Source: Desulfolithobacter dissulfuricans (lineage in GTDB: Bacteria > Desulfobacterota > Desulfobulbia > Desulfobulbales > Desulfobulbaceae). From it: a DNA stretch of 64,000 nucleotides. The first letter of the stretch is position 1; every line of letters begins with the position of its first letter. The translations under genes were made by a program, and so were the position numbers. The stretch is from the NCBI RefSeq assembly GCF_025998535.1, contig NZ_AP024233.1:2116001-2180000 (forward strand). Reading direction: 5' to 3'. Positions 8,021-16,387 of this stretch are shown piece by piece. Below the pieces are notes generated by a model that was not told the DNA's origin, did no database searches, and was given only the letters and a program-made list of their open reading frames with translations.

Positions 8021-9031
8021 ATGGAAGAAGAACTAAAACGCCTCAAGGCGGAGGCTGAAGAGGCCCTGGCGGCCATCACTGATGCTTCCGGCCTTGAGCC
8101 GTTCCGAGTCCGGTTTCTTGGCAGAAAAGGATCGCTGTCCACGGTTATGCGCCGGCTGGGACAGGTTCCCAAGGAAGAGCGTCCCCGTCTCGGCCAGCTT
8201 GCCAACAGTATCAAGCAGGAGATCTCCGACCGGTTCGAGACCCTGAAAGCCTCCCTCTCCAGCGGTGATGCCGGACAAACGAAGGGCAGAGAAGACCTCA
8301 GCCTGCCAGGACGGTACCTGCCCTTTGGCAAGCTCCATCCCGTCACCCAGGTCATGGAAGAGATCTGCTCCATTTTCGAGGGCATGGGCTTTGCCGTGGC
8401 CGAAGGCCCCGATGTGGAGCTCGATCATTACAACTTCGAGGCCCTGAATATTCCCAAGCACCATCCGGCCCGTGACATGCACGACACCTTTTATGTCACG
8501 GAGTCCATTCTACTGCGAACCCATACCTCGCCCATGCAGGCCCGGATCATGGAGAAACAGGATCCGCCCCTGCGCTATATCGCCCCGGGCAAGGTCTACC
8601 GTTGTGATTCCGATATTACGCATACCCCGATGTTTCACCAGGTGGAAGGATTCCTGGTGGACCGGGATGTCTCCTTTGCCGATCTGAAAGGCGTCCTCAC
8701 CAGTTTTACCCGCCGGATGTTCAAGGATGATCTGGCCCTGCGTTTTCGCCCGAGTTTTTTCCCGTTCACCGAGCCAAGCGCTGAGGTGGACATAGCCTGT
8801 GTCATCTGTGGCGGTTCGGGATGCCGGGTCTGCAAGAAGACCGGCTGGCTGGAAATCCTCGGGGCCGGGCTGATCGACCCCGAAGTGCTCAAAATGGTCG
8901 GCTATGATCCGGACGTCTATTCCGGATTTGCCTTTGGCCTTGGCGTGGAACGTATTGCCATGCTCAAGTATGGTATTGACGACATCCGTCTCTTTTACGA
9001 AAACGATCTTCGCTTTTTAACTCAGTTTTAA
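8021..9031 (+). CDS. pheS: Phenylalanyl-tRNA synthetase alpha subunit
   Basis: 336 residues, normal for bacterial PheS. A coiled-coil arm (about 1-90, [19 protein letters not shown]) is followed by the class II catalytic domain: [43 protein letters not shown] (motif 1 region), [31 protein letters not shown] (motif 2) and [18 protein letters not shown] (motif 3). It also carries [12 protein letters not shown], which lines the phenylalanine pocket, and a Cys set ([17 protein letters not shown]). It forms an alpha2-beta2 enzyme with PheT. No strong ribosome site precedes ATG 8021. Confidence 0.97.
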   Translation: MEEELKRLKAEAEEALAAITDASGLEPFRVRFLGRKGSLSTVMRRLGQVPKEERPRLGQLANSIKQEISDRFETLKASLSSGDAGQTKGREDLSLPGRYLPFGKLHPVTQVMEEICSIFEGMGFAVAEGPDVELDHYNFEALNIPKHHPARDMHDTFYVTESILLRTHTSPMQARIMEKQDPPLRYIAPGKVYRCDSDITHTPMFHQVEGFLVDRDVSFADLKGVLTSFTRRMFKDDLALRFRPSFFPFTEPSAEVDIACVICGGSGCRVCKKTGWLEILGAGLIDPEVLKMVGYDPDVYSGFAFGLGVERIAMLKYGIDDIRLFYENDLRFLTQF

Positions 9032-9256
9032 CCCATAATCGATGATGGTGTGGCCACCGACCCGACCCCTGGTTCGGGAACGGACGCATCATAGTTGTGG
9101 CCGGACAGCCTGCGGGTTGTGCCGGTCCAGTGGTTTGTCCGGAGAACGCTCTCCGGTATCCGGTTGAAAACCTTGTCCCGTCCCGGACGGTGAACAGGGT
9201 TTTCATGATTCGTTGCGCAGGATCCGCTGTCCTGCAGGTGTGAGACAGGTATATTC
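9032..9256 (+). other. Structured 225-base spacer between pheS and pheT
   Basis: pheS and pheT usually lie close together. Here the spacer contains CCGGACA paired with TGTCCGG, followed at once by GGAGA/TCTCC across a 4-base loop. No open frame of interest, ribosome site or repeat-family match was seen in it. Confidence 0.4.
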
Positions 9257-11701
9257 ATGAAATTCACCATCAGCTGGTTAAACGAGTACGTCCAGGTCAA
9301 GGACCTGAACCCGGCCCTGCTGGCAGACAAGCTGACCATGCTAGGCCTGGAAGTGGAAACCGTGCAGGAGCTGTACAGGGGCGTGGCCGATATCGTGACC
9401 GCCCGGGTTCGCCAGGTCCGCAAACACCCCAATGCCGACCGATTGACCCTGTGTGATGTTGAGGTAGGCGATGAAACCATCCAGGTGGTCTGCGGGGCCC
9501 CCAACGTCCGCGAAGGGCTGGTCACCGCCCTGGCCCGTCCGGGTACGGTTGTCGGCTCCATGAAGATAAAAAAGGCCAAGGTCCGGGGTGAGGTCTCCAT
9601 GGGCATGCTCTGCTCGGAAAAGGAGCTGGGTTTAAGTGAGGATCACTCGGGGATCATGGAACTGGACGACTCCATCGCTTCGGGGTTGCCCCTGGCCGAG
9701 GTGCTCGAGCTTGACGACACCATGATCGAGATCGATCTTACCCCCAACCGGCCTGACTGCGCCAGTGTCATCGGTATTGCCCGCGAGGTTGCCGGCGTTA
9801 CCCGGAGGGAGCTGACCATTCCGGTTACCGACCGCGATGTGCCTGCGCCTGACAACGACGGCCCGGAATTCTCGGTCCGCATCGACGAGCCGGAACTCTG
9901 TCCCCGATATGCGGCCACCAAGCTTGTCGGCGTCACCATAAAACCGTCCCCCTGGTGGCTCCAGAAACGGCTCATGGCCGTGGGAATGCGCCCCATCAAC
10001 AACATCGTCGACATCACCAACTACGTGATGCTCGAATATGGCCAGCCACTGCATGCCTTTGATTTCCAGAAACTGGCCGGTGGCGCCATCGTGGTCCGAC
10101 GCCCCTCAGCGGACGAGATGACCTTCACCACCCTGGATGGCGTGGAGCGTACCCTTTCACCAGATACCCTCATGATATGCGACCGGGACAAACCGGTGGC
10201 CGTGGCCGGGGTCATGGGTGGACTTGACTCTGAAGTGACCGACGTCACCACCGAGGTGCTGCTGGAGTCGGCCTGCTTTGACCCGGTCTCCATCCGCCGC
10301 ACGGCCAGAAAACTCAACCTGCCCTCCGAGGCCTCTTACCGCTTCGAGCGGGGCGTGGACCCGAACGGCTGTGCCCGGGCCATGGAACGGGCTGTTCGAC
10401 TCATGGTCGAGCTTGCCGGAGCCACGGTGAAAGGTGCGCCCAAGGATCTCTATCCGGGCAAAAAGGAACCCCTGATCCTCAAACTGCGGGTCCAGCGGGT
10501 ATGCCAACTGCTCGGCATTGAGCTTGGCGACACCGAGATCGCCGATTATCTGCGCGGTATCGGTTTTGAGGTGGAGGGCTCCGGCGAGGTGCTCCAGGTG
10601 CGGGTACCCAGCTTCCGGATCGACATCGAACGGGAGGTCGACCTGGTGGAAGAGATCGCCCGGCTGGTGGGCTACAACGATATCCCCACCACTCTGCCCA
10701 AAATCACCATGGACTATCCCGAGCGTGATCCACTGCGGACTCTGCGCCAGGACATTGCCGAACTCCTGCGGGCCAACGGCTTCTGCGAGGCCATCAACTA
10801 CTCCTTTGTTTCGGAAAAACACTGGGACATGATGGGACTTGGCGAGAATGACCCGCGCCGCCAGGCTACCCGGCTGCTCAATCCGCTCTCCGAAGATCAG
10901 GCCGTCATGCGGACCATGCTGCTGCCGGGACTGCTGGAAAATATCCGCCGTAACATCAATTATCAGCAGACTGACATCCGGTTGTTCGAAACCGGCAAGA
11001 CCTTTATCCAGCGGGAACAGGGGAGTCAGCCTGAAGAGCGTTTTCAGCTCTGCGTGGTCATGAGCGGTAACCGGTATCCCGGTGCGAGACCTCTTTACTT
11101 TTCCGGCTTGCAGGCAGACTTTTTTGATGTTAAGGGAGTGGCCGAATCGCTGCTCCGGGAACTGCGGATTGCCGGCTCCAGCCAGGCAATCGAATTCAGA
11201 GAGCCTGAAAGCGGTGCTGTTCAGCCCTACGGTGATCCGGCCGGTTTTCTGACCATCATGGACGGAAACACGGAAATCGGCAGACTGGGCCGACTGCACC
11301 CGGCCACGGCCAAGCAGTTTTCCATCAAGCAGGAGGTCTATTTCCTGGAAATGGATGTGGAAACGCTCTGTGGCCTGCCACGGGCTGAAAAGTCCTTCAA
11401 GCCGCTGCCGAAATTCCCGGCCGTGAAACGGGACATCGCCCTGGTGGTGCCCGAAGAAGTGGAGGCCGGTAAACTGCTGGAAGAGATTCATGCCCACAAG
11501 GCAGAGTTGGTGGAGCATGCGGACATATTCGACGTGTACCGGGGGAAACCCATTGAACCCGGAATGAAGAGTGTCGCCCTGACCGTGACCTACCGGTCTG
11601 CGGAGAAGACACTGGACGATGAAACGGTTGACAGATTTCACGATAAAATTGTAAGCTCACTGATGTCCCGCTTTGGCGGTCGATATCGGGAAGGACAGTA
11701 A
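9257..11701 (+). CDS. pheT: Phenylalanyl-tRNA synthetase beta subunit
   Basis: 814 residues, full length. In order: tRNA-binding OB-fold domain (about 40-150, with VRKHPNADRLTLCDVEVG and VVCGAPNVREG), B3/B4 editing domain (about 215-380), B5 domain (about 405-475), the catalytic-like core (about 490-690) and the C-terminal anticodon-binding RRM-like domain (about 715-814, FPAVKRDIALVVPEEVEAG through SLMSRFGGRYREGQ). The B3/B4 site removes misactivated tyrosine. The stop is 3 bases before the start of the ihfA-like gene, so the two are cotranscribed, as in enteric bacteria. Confidence 0.97.
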   Translation: MKFTISWLNEYVQVKDLNPALLADKLTMLGLEVETVQELYRGVADIVTARVRQVRKHPNADRLTLCDVEVGDETIQVVCGAPNVREGLVTALARPGTVVGSMKIKKAKVRGEVSMGMLCSEKELGLSEDHSGIMELDDSIASGLPLAEVLELDDTMIEIDLTPNRPDCASVIGIAREVAGVTRRELTIPVTDRDVPAPDNDGPEFSVRIDEPELCPRYAATKLVGVTIKPSPWWLQKRLMAVGMRPINNIVDITNYVMLEYGQPLHAFDFQKLAGGAIVVRRPSADEMTFTTLDGVERTLSPDTLMICDRDKPVAVAGVMGGLDSEVTDVTTEVLLESACFDPVSIRRTARKLNLPSEASYRFERGVDPNGCARAMERAVRLMVELAGATVKGAPKDLYPGKKEPLILKLRVQRVCQLLGIELGDTEIADYLRGIGFEVEGSGEVLQVRVPSFRIDIEREVDLVEEIARLVGYNDIPTTLPKITMDYPERDPLRTLRQDIAELLRANGFCEAINYSFVSEKHWDMMGLGENDPRRQATRLLNPLSEDQAVMRTMLLPGLLENIRRNINYQQTDIRLFETGKTFIQREQGSQPEERFQLCVVMSGNRYPGARPLYFSGLQADFFDVKGVAESLLRELRIAGSSQAIEFREPESGAVQPYGDPAGFLTIMDGNTEIGRLGRLHPATAKQFSIKQEVYFLEMDVETLCGLPRAEKSFKPLPKFPAVKRDIALVVPEEVEAGKLLEEIHAHKAELVEHADIFDVYRGKPIEPGMKSVALTVTYRSAEKTLDDETVDRFHDKIVSSLMSRFGGRYREGQ

Positions 11702-11704
11702 AAG

Positions 11705-12001
11705 ATGAAGAAAAAAAACGTTACCCGCAAGGAACTTGCTGTAGCAGTAAATGAACAACTCGGCGTATCTCAGCGAAATGCCGCTGAGATTGTAGACACT
11801 GTCTTTGCCACCATGAAGAATACCCTGGTGGGGGGCGAATCCATCAAGCTGGTCCAGTTCGGCACCCTGACCGTACGGGACAAGTCGCCGAGAAGGGGCA
11901 GAAATCCACGGACCGGAGAGGCCATGACCATCACCAAGCGTAAGATGGTTTCCTTTCGGTCCAGCAAGCGGCTGCGGGAACGGCTGAATAACAACAAGTG
12001 A
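11705..12001 (+). CDS. ihfA: Integration host factor alpha / HU-family DNA-binding protein
   Basis: 98 residues with the DNABII fold: helical dimerisation part ([29 protein letters not shown]), a strand [11 protein letters not shown], the DNA-bending arm [19 protein letters not shown] and a final helix [12 protein letters not shown]. The arm sequence RNPRTGE places the Pro that intercalates in the minor groove. Position directly after pheT matches ihfA of gamma- and deltaproteobacteria, which is why the alpha subunit is preferred over HU. It would bend DNA and act in nucleoid structure and in promoter architecture. Confidence 0.85.
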   Translation: MKKKNVTRKELAVAVNEQLGVSQRNAAEIVDTVFATMKNTLVGGESIKLVQFGTLTVRDKSPRRGRNPRTGEAMTITKRKMVSFRSSKRLRERLNNNK

Positions 12002-12002
12002 T

Positions 12003-12383
12003 GTGAATACACAGACTGCCGGAAGTTCAGTCCAGATACCGGAAAAAAAATACTTCCGGATCGGTGAGGTCAGCAAGCTTGTTGGTGTTGACCCTCATGT
12101 ACTGAGATACTGGGAGTCTGAATTCAAAACCATCCGGCCCCGACGGGCCAAGTCCAAGCAGCGGCTCTACCGCCGCAAGGACGTCGAGACCCTTCTCCTA
12201 ATAAAGACGTTGCTGCACGAAGAGGGGTATACCATAGCAGGAGCCCGAAAGGTCCTGGCCGATGGCGGTAGACGCCCGGTGGTCCCGAAACCAGGGCCCG
12301 TGCTCACCGGTTCCAGCGAGCGGCTGGCCTTTATCAGAAAAGAACTGCAGGCCATCCAGGACATTCTTGGTCGCAGGGGATGA
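12003..12383 (+). CDS. MerR-family transcriptional regulator
   Basis: 126 residues from a GTG codon one base after the ihfA stop, so translational coupling is likely. After a 14-residue lead, [31 protein letters not shown] is a typical MerR winged helix-turn-helix, followed by the wing [25 protein letters not shown] and the helix [17 protein letters not shown]. The C-terminal part is short and lacks metal-binding cysteines, so it is not a metal sensor of the MerR/CueR kind. A MerR-like gene after ihfA is a common arrangement in Proteobacteria; its target is unknown. Confidence 0.85.
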   Translation: MNTQTAGSSVQIPEKKYFRIGEVSKLVGVDPHVLRYWESEFKTIRPRRAKSKQRLYRRKDVETLLLIKTLLHEEGYTIAGARKVLADGGRRPVVPKPGPVLTGSSERLAFIRKELQAIQDILGRRG

Positions 12384-12471
12384 AAACACAAGAAGGCTGT
12401 TGACATACACAGCCGCAGGATGCTAAAAGAGACACCATAAATTTCGGACCGCATCCCGGTCCAGCAGATAT

Positions 12472-12548
12472 CGGAACGTAGCGCAGCCTGGTAGCGCACC
12501 TGAATGGGGTTCAGGGGGTCGGAGGTTCAAATCCTCTCGTTCCGACCA
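12472..12548 (+). tRNA. tRNA-Pro (anticodon GGG)
   Basis: A 77-base cloverleaf: acceptor CGGAACG/CGTTCCG, anticodon stem CCTGA/TCAGG with loop ATGGGGT, T stem GGAGG/CCTCT with loop TTCAAAT, encoded CCA. The anticodon GGG reads CCC and CCU. Confidence 0.94.
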
Positions 12549-12555
12549 GTAAATG

Positions 12556-12589
12556 AAAAACGGCCGCAACTCATTGCGGCCGTTTTTTT
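12556..12589 (+). terminator. Rho-independent terminator after tRNA-Pro
   Basis: AAAAACGGCCGCAA pairs with TTGCGGCCGTTTTTTT around a short loop. It is strong in the plus direction, and its A-run makes it usable from the minus strand too. Confidence 0.9.
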
Positions 12590-12741
12590 GTTCTTTTGTT
12601 CTTTGTTTTTCGCGCAACCTGTACTGCTCTCTTACATTATCTTGTTACCCGCCTTGAGTGCAGGACTCCGGGAACAATCCATGGTATGCCCGGAGCGATC
12701 ACATCCACATCGCAGGTTCCTCACCTCGCCTGTGAAGATTG

Positions 12742-13557
12742 CTAACGCACGGTAAGGACATCACAACCACTGTGGTGGACCAGGGCATTGGCCACCGAGC
12801 CGAGGACCCGCTTCATTCCCCGCCGGCCACAGGTGCCGGCCACGATGAGATCGACGTCGTGCTGTTCCGCGTACCTGGGAATGGCCACCTTGGGTGCGGA
12901 ATCGAGGATCACGATCTCTGCCTCCCTGGCTCCCAGTTCGTCCGCCCACTGCCGCAGCCTGTCCTCGGCCCGTTTGCGATGCTCCTCGTGCCGGGCCAAC
13001 CATTCCTCGACAAAGACCGGCTCGTAGAATTCATCGTAGAGCATCGGGTCATCCACCACGTAGACAAAACTGAGTTTTGCGCCGTAGTTCCCGGCCAGTT
13101 CCACCGCCCTTTCCGCTGCCCGCCGGGCATGGGGGGAGAAATCGGTGGCCAGTAGAATATGACTGTAGGGCTTGAGCGGTTCTATCGCCTCCTGGCCTTC
13201 CTCCGCCTTGAGCCAGGCAAGGGCCTCATCCATGGCATCCCTGGGAAAAAACTTGATTTTGGCATTAAAGAAGACATTGGAGAGCCGGCTCATCCACTCG
13301 AGCCAGCCCGAATCGCCGACCACGGCTATTTTCTTGAAGTCCCTGGCATGTTCCAGGCCGAACTTGAGATCATCCCAGGCTGCCCTGGGTTCCCAGCCCT
13401 GAAAATCTTCGAACACGGCCAGCACCGATACCGGCCCTTCCCGCTCGATAATCTTTTCCAGTACCGGAAGAAAGGCCTTGTAATCCTCATCGGTCAGTTT
13501 ACCTGTCGCCTTGAAGGCGACCACCCCGTCTATATTCACCGGTAGTTCCTGAAACAT
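12742..13557 (-). CDS. SpoIIAA-like / universal stress protein fusion
   Basis: 271 residues from ATG 13557, which follows AAGGAGGTG at good spacing; an in-frame start 75 bases upstream lacks a ribosome site. Residues about 1-120 (MFQELPVNIDGVVAFKATGK, then DFKKIAVVGDSGWLEWMSRL and IKFFPRDAMDEALAWL) match the SpoIIAA-like (PF11964) fold, seen in small proteins related to STAS and CRAL-TRIO domains. Residues about 130-271 are a UspA domain, opening YSHILLATDFSPHARRAAERA and ending GTCGRRGMKRVLGSVANALVHHSGCDVLTVR, where the G-2x-G-9x-G(S) nucleotide motif can be followed. It is probably a cytosolic stress or energy-status protein. The first domain may bind a small lipid or mediate protein contacts; this is not known. 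Confidence 0.82.
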   Translation of the reverse strand: MFQELPVNIDGVVAFKATGKLTDEDYKAFLPVLEKIIEREGPVSVLAVFEDFQGWEPRAAWDDLKFGLEHARDFKKIAVVGDSGWLEWMSRLSNVFFNAKIKFFPRDAMDEALAWLKAEEGQEAIEPLKPYSHILLATDFSPHARRAAERAVELAGNYGAKLSFVYVVDDPMLYDEFYEPVFVEEWLARHEEHRKRAEDRLRQWADELGAREAEIVILDSAPKVAIPRYAEQHDVDLIVAGTCGRRGMKRVLGSVANALVHHSGCDVLTVR

Positions 13558-13770
13558 GGTGCACCTCCTTTCAGATCGTTTCACCCTGCCTGGCGCGGAC
13601 GCTGCCGGAAATTTCCGAACACGCCCGGTCACAGTCTGTCCCGTTTACAAACTATGCATTATTTCCCACCTGTCAAACCGTCAACCCGTGGCGAGCAGGG
13701 TCAAACATCCAGCCACTCCCGAAGGGACCGGTACTGTCTCAAATCCCCGGGGCCTGACAGAGGGCCAAGG

Positions 13771-14117
13771 TTATCCGGCGAGCTGGTTTTCCATGGCCAC
13801 CGATTTGTTCCTCCGGATCACCACCATTTCATTGCCTCCCCGCTGGAACTCATAGGGTACCTCCCGAACAGACGCCATACAGCCCCGTTGCAACAGGGCA
13901 CGAACAAGGGGTGGGAGATGGGGGTGAGACTGTGCCCTGGAGGGTGACGAGCGGGAAGATTCGCACCTCGCGGGCCACCCGGAGCAACTCCAGGACAGAT
14001 TGAAGGTGGAAATCAAGGGAGAGATGGTCACTGTAGAGCAGGAGAAAATGGGAACACAGCGCAAGATCAAAACTATCGGCGGCCAGGGAAAAGACCGGAT
14101 CCGGGTCGGCACCGTTA
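13771..14117 (-). pseudogene. C-terminal remnant of a SAM-dependent methyltransferase-like protein
   Basis: Directly after the exporter operon the minus strand codes DSFDLALCSHFLLLYSD and then LELLRVAREVRIFPLVTLQG. This reads like the end of a class I methyltransferase (acidic loop, then strand and helix). The frame then fails, and the matching tail LVRALLQRGCMASVREVPYE plus FQRGGNEMVVIRR continues in the frame one base further along. There is no start codon or N-terminal half: the coding sequence abuts the stop of the permease. So it is a 5'-truncated and frameshifted remnant. The family assignment is from motif appearance only. Confidence 0.6.
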
Positions 14118-15226
14118 TCAGTACATACGCTTTCGAAACATCAGGGCGGCCGTGGTCAGGGTCGTGAGTCCGATGAGCGCCATGGGCCAGTACTGGGACC
14201 AGAGTAGATCAAAGGAGGCCCCCTGAAGAAACACCGAACGGACAATGATCAGGAAATAACGCATTGGATTGAGATAGGTCAGGTACTGGACCAGTTCCGG
14301 CATGTTCTCGATCGGGGTGGCAAAACCCGAGAGAATAACCGCCGGGACCAGAAAGAGAAAGGCGCCCATCAATCCCTGCTGCTGGGTGATCGACAGAGCT
14401 GAAATCATCAGGCCGATGCCCACGGCAGAGAGCAGGAAGATGAGCAGCCCCAGGTACAGGGCCGGCAGGCTGCCGCGCAGGGGAACATGGAACCAGTAGA
14501 CCACCATGGTGATGACCACCGTGGCCTCGATGACCCCGATGATCAGCCCGGGCAGGGATTTGCCCACCAGGATCTCGAACGGCGTCATGGGGGTGACCAG
14601 CAGCTGGTCAAAGGTGCCGGCCTCCCGTTCCCTGGCCACAGACAGGGCCGTGACCTCCAGGGTGACCACCAGGTTCAAAAGGGCGACGATACCGACGATG
14701 ATGAACCAACGCGAGTCCAGGGTGGCGTTGAACCAGGCCCGCTGGACGACCACGGCCGGCGGCTTGTACCCCCGTGCCTGGCCATCCACGAGGTGCTGAA
14801 GGTGGAAACAATATTCTGCACATAGCCCAGGGCGATCATGGCGGTGTTGGAGTTGCGGCCGTCGATGATAACCTGGAGCCGGGTCGGTTTGCCGGAATGG
14901 AGGCTGGCGGAAAAATCCGGCGGCACGTGGAGGACCATCAGTACCTTGCGGGTATCGATGAGCGGCGCCACCTCGCCATCGCTGTCCACGGTGGTGTAGA
15001 GCTCAAAAACCTCGGAACCGGAGAAATGGGACAGCAGCCTCCGGCCTTCGACGCCGCGGTCCTCGTTGTAGACCGCGTAGGAAACATGGTTGAGATCAAA
15101 GCTGGCCGCGTAGCCGAAGATGAGGAGCTGGGCAATGGGCGGGACAATAATGACCATCCGGCTCTGACGGTCCTTGAGCACGGAAAGAAATTCCTTGATC
15201 ATGAGGGCAACTATCCGGCGCAGCAT
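14118..15226 (-). pseudogene. ABC-2 type exporter permease, second subunit, frameshifted
   Basis: The YhhJ-like permease is split into two frames. From ATG 15226 the first frame gives an N-terminal helix and a large periplasmic domain (MLRRIVALMIKEFLSVLKDR to ALGYVQNIVSTF). The second frame carries on from QHLVDGQARGYKPPAVVVQ through ALSVAREREAGTFDQLLVTP and five membrane segments to the stop at 14118. The switch is near 14790-14810 and is equivalent to one missing base. Together they would give about 369 residues, the usual size. The site is not a homopolymer. It could be true inactivation or a sequence error. The last 12 bases before it separate it from the first permease, so it is the last gene of the exporter operon. 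Confidence 0.8.
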
Positions 15227-15238
15227 TGCGTATCTCCC

Positions 15239-16387
15239 CTACTCCAGACGTTTATGGGATTTTTTCCGGATCAGGATCAGAAAGACCGCCGCCATGATCA
15301 TGAGCCAGAAACAGTTGTAATAAAAGATCGACCAGATATTGCCGGCCAAGAACACGGACTGGAGAATGGAGACAAAATAGGTGGCCGGAACAATACGGGT
15401 AACCCACTGGATAACCATGGGCATAGAATTGATATCAAAGACAAAACCGGACAGGATAAAGGCGGGAAGAAAGGTGACCACGATGGCGGTCTGGCCGGCG
15501 ACGAACTGGCTGCGGGCATTGATGGAAATCAGCAGGCCCATGGCGATGGCCGTGAGCATGAAAATGGCCGAGGCCACGGTCAGGGCCAGGACTGAACCCA
15601 GAAGCGGAACCTTGAACACATAGACGGCCATAAGCACCGACAAAACCATGCCTCCCATGCCGAGGATGAAATAGGGGACAATCTTGCCGATAAGGATTTC
15701 CCGGATCGAGACCGGGGTCACCAGCAGGGCCTCCATGGTTCCCCGCTCCCATTCCCGGGCCACCACCATGGATGTCAGCATGGCGCCGATGAGCGTCATG
15801 ATAACCGCGATCAGGCCGGGCACCAGATAATCCCGGCTGCGGACCGCCGGGTTGAACCAGACCCGGTACTCCACCTGGACCGGAATTTTCAGAGGCCGGC
15901 CCAGTTCTTCGGACATCCGGACCAGCCACTGGAGCCAGACCCCGTTGATGTACCCTTCGATCAGGCGGGCCTTATTGGCGTCCACCCCATTGATGATCCC
16001 CCCCACCTGAGCCCCGCCGCCCCGCAGGATCTGGCGGCTGAAATCCTGCCGCAGCCAGACGATACCATCAATCCGGCGCTCCATGAGGGCCTTTTCGGCC
16101 TCCTGGATGGAGCCCATGGGTCGGGGTGAGAAAAATTCCGACTGGTTGAAACCGCTGACCAACTCGGTGGTGCCGGGGCCCGGTTCATCGACCACGATAC
16201 CTATGCCCACGTCCCGGGCGTCCAGCGAGACCCCGTAGCCAAAGATCAGCAGGAGCAGCACCGGCAGGACAAAGGCGATACCGATACTGGAGGGATCGCG
16301 GATGATCTGCAGGCTCTCCTTGCGGATCAGGCCGCGCAGACGCATGAAATCGATTTGACCCCGTGGTGTTTGCTGTTCCCCTTTCAT
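15239..16387 (-). CDS. ABC-2 type exporter permease, first subunit
   Basis: 382 residues. One N-terminal membrane helix (SIGIAFVLPVLLLLIFGYGVS), a periplasmic domain of about 150 residues, then VPGLIAVIMTLIGAMLTSMVVAREWERGTMEALLVTPVS, the diagnostic ABC-2 coupling motif, and four more helices. The start overlaps the ATPase stop as ATGA, so coupling is clear; a second ATG 42 bases in is an alternative. It belongs to the YhhJ/YbhR-like family that works with a two-domain ATPase and a HlyD protein to expel drugs or other hydrophobic solutes. The substrate is unknown. Pairing with the damaged second permease would normally form the heterodimer. Confidence 0.88.
   Translation of the reverse strand: MKGEQQTPRGQIDFMRLRGLIRKESLQIIRDPSSIGIAFVLPVLLLLIFGYGVSLDARDVGIGIVVDEPGPGTTELVSGFNQSEFFSPRPMGSIQEAEKALMERRIDGIVWLRQDFSRQILRGGGAQVGGIINGVDANKARLIEGYINGVWLQWLVRMSEELGRPLKIPVQVEYRVWFNPAVRSRDYLVPGLIAVIMTLIGAMLTSMVVAREWERGTMEALLVTPVSIREILIGKIVPYFILGMGGMVLSVLMAVYVFKVPLLGSVLALTVASAIFMLTAIAMGLLISINARSQFVAGQTAIVVTFLPAFILSGFVFDINSMPMVIQWVTRIVPATYFVSILQSVFLAGNIWSIFYYNCFWLMIMAAVFLILIRKKSHKRLE

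Noticed and set aside
13556-13947. Plus-strand open frames between the Usp fusion and the exporter
   Set aside because: They overlap the Usp leader and the methyltransferase remnant, and lack ribosome sites and homology-like sequence.
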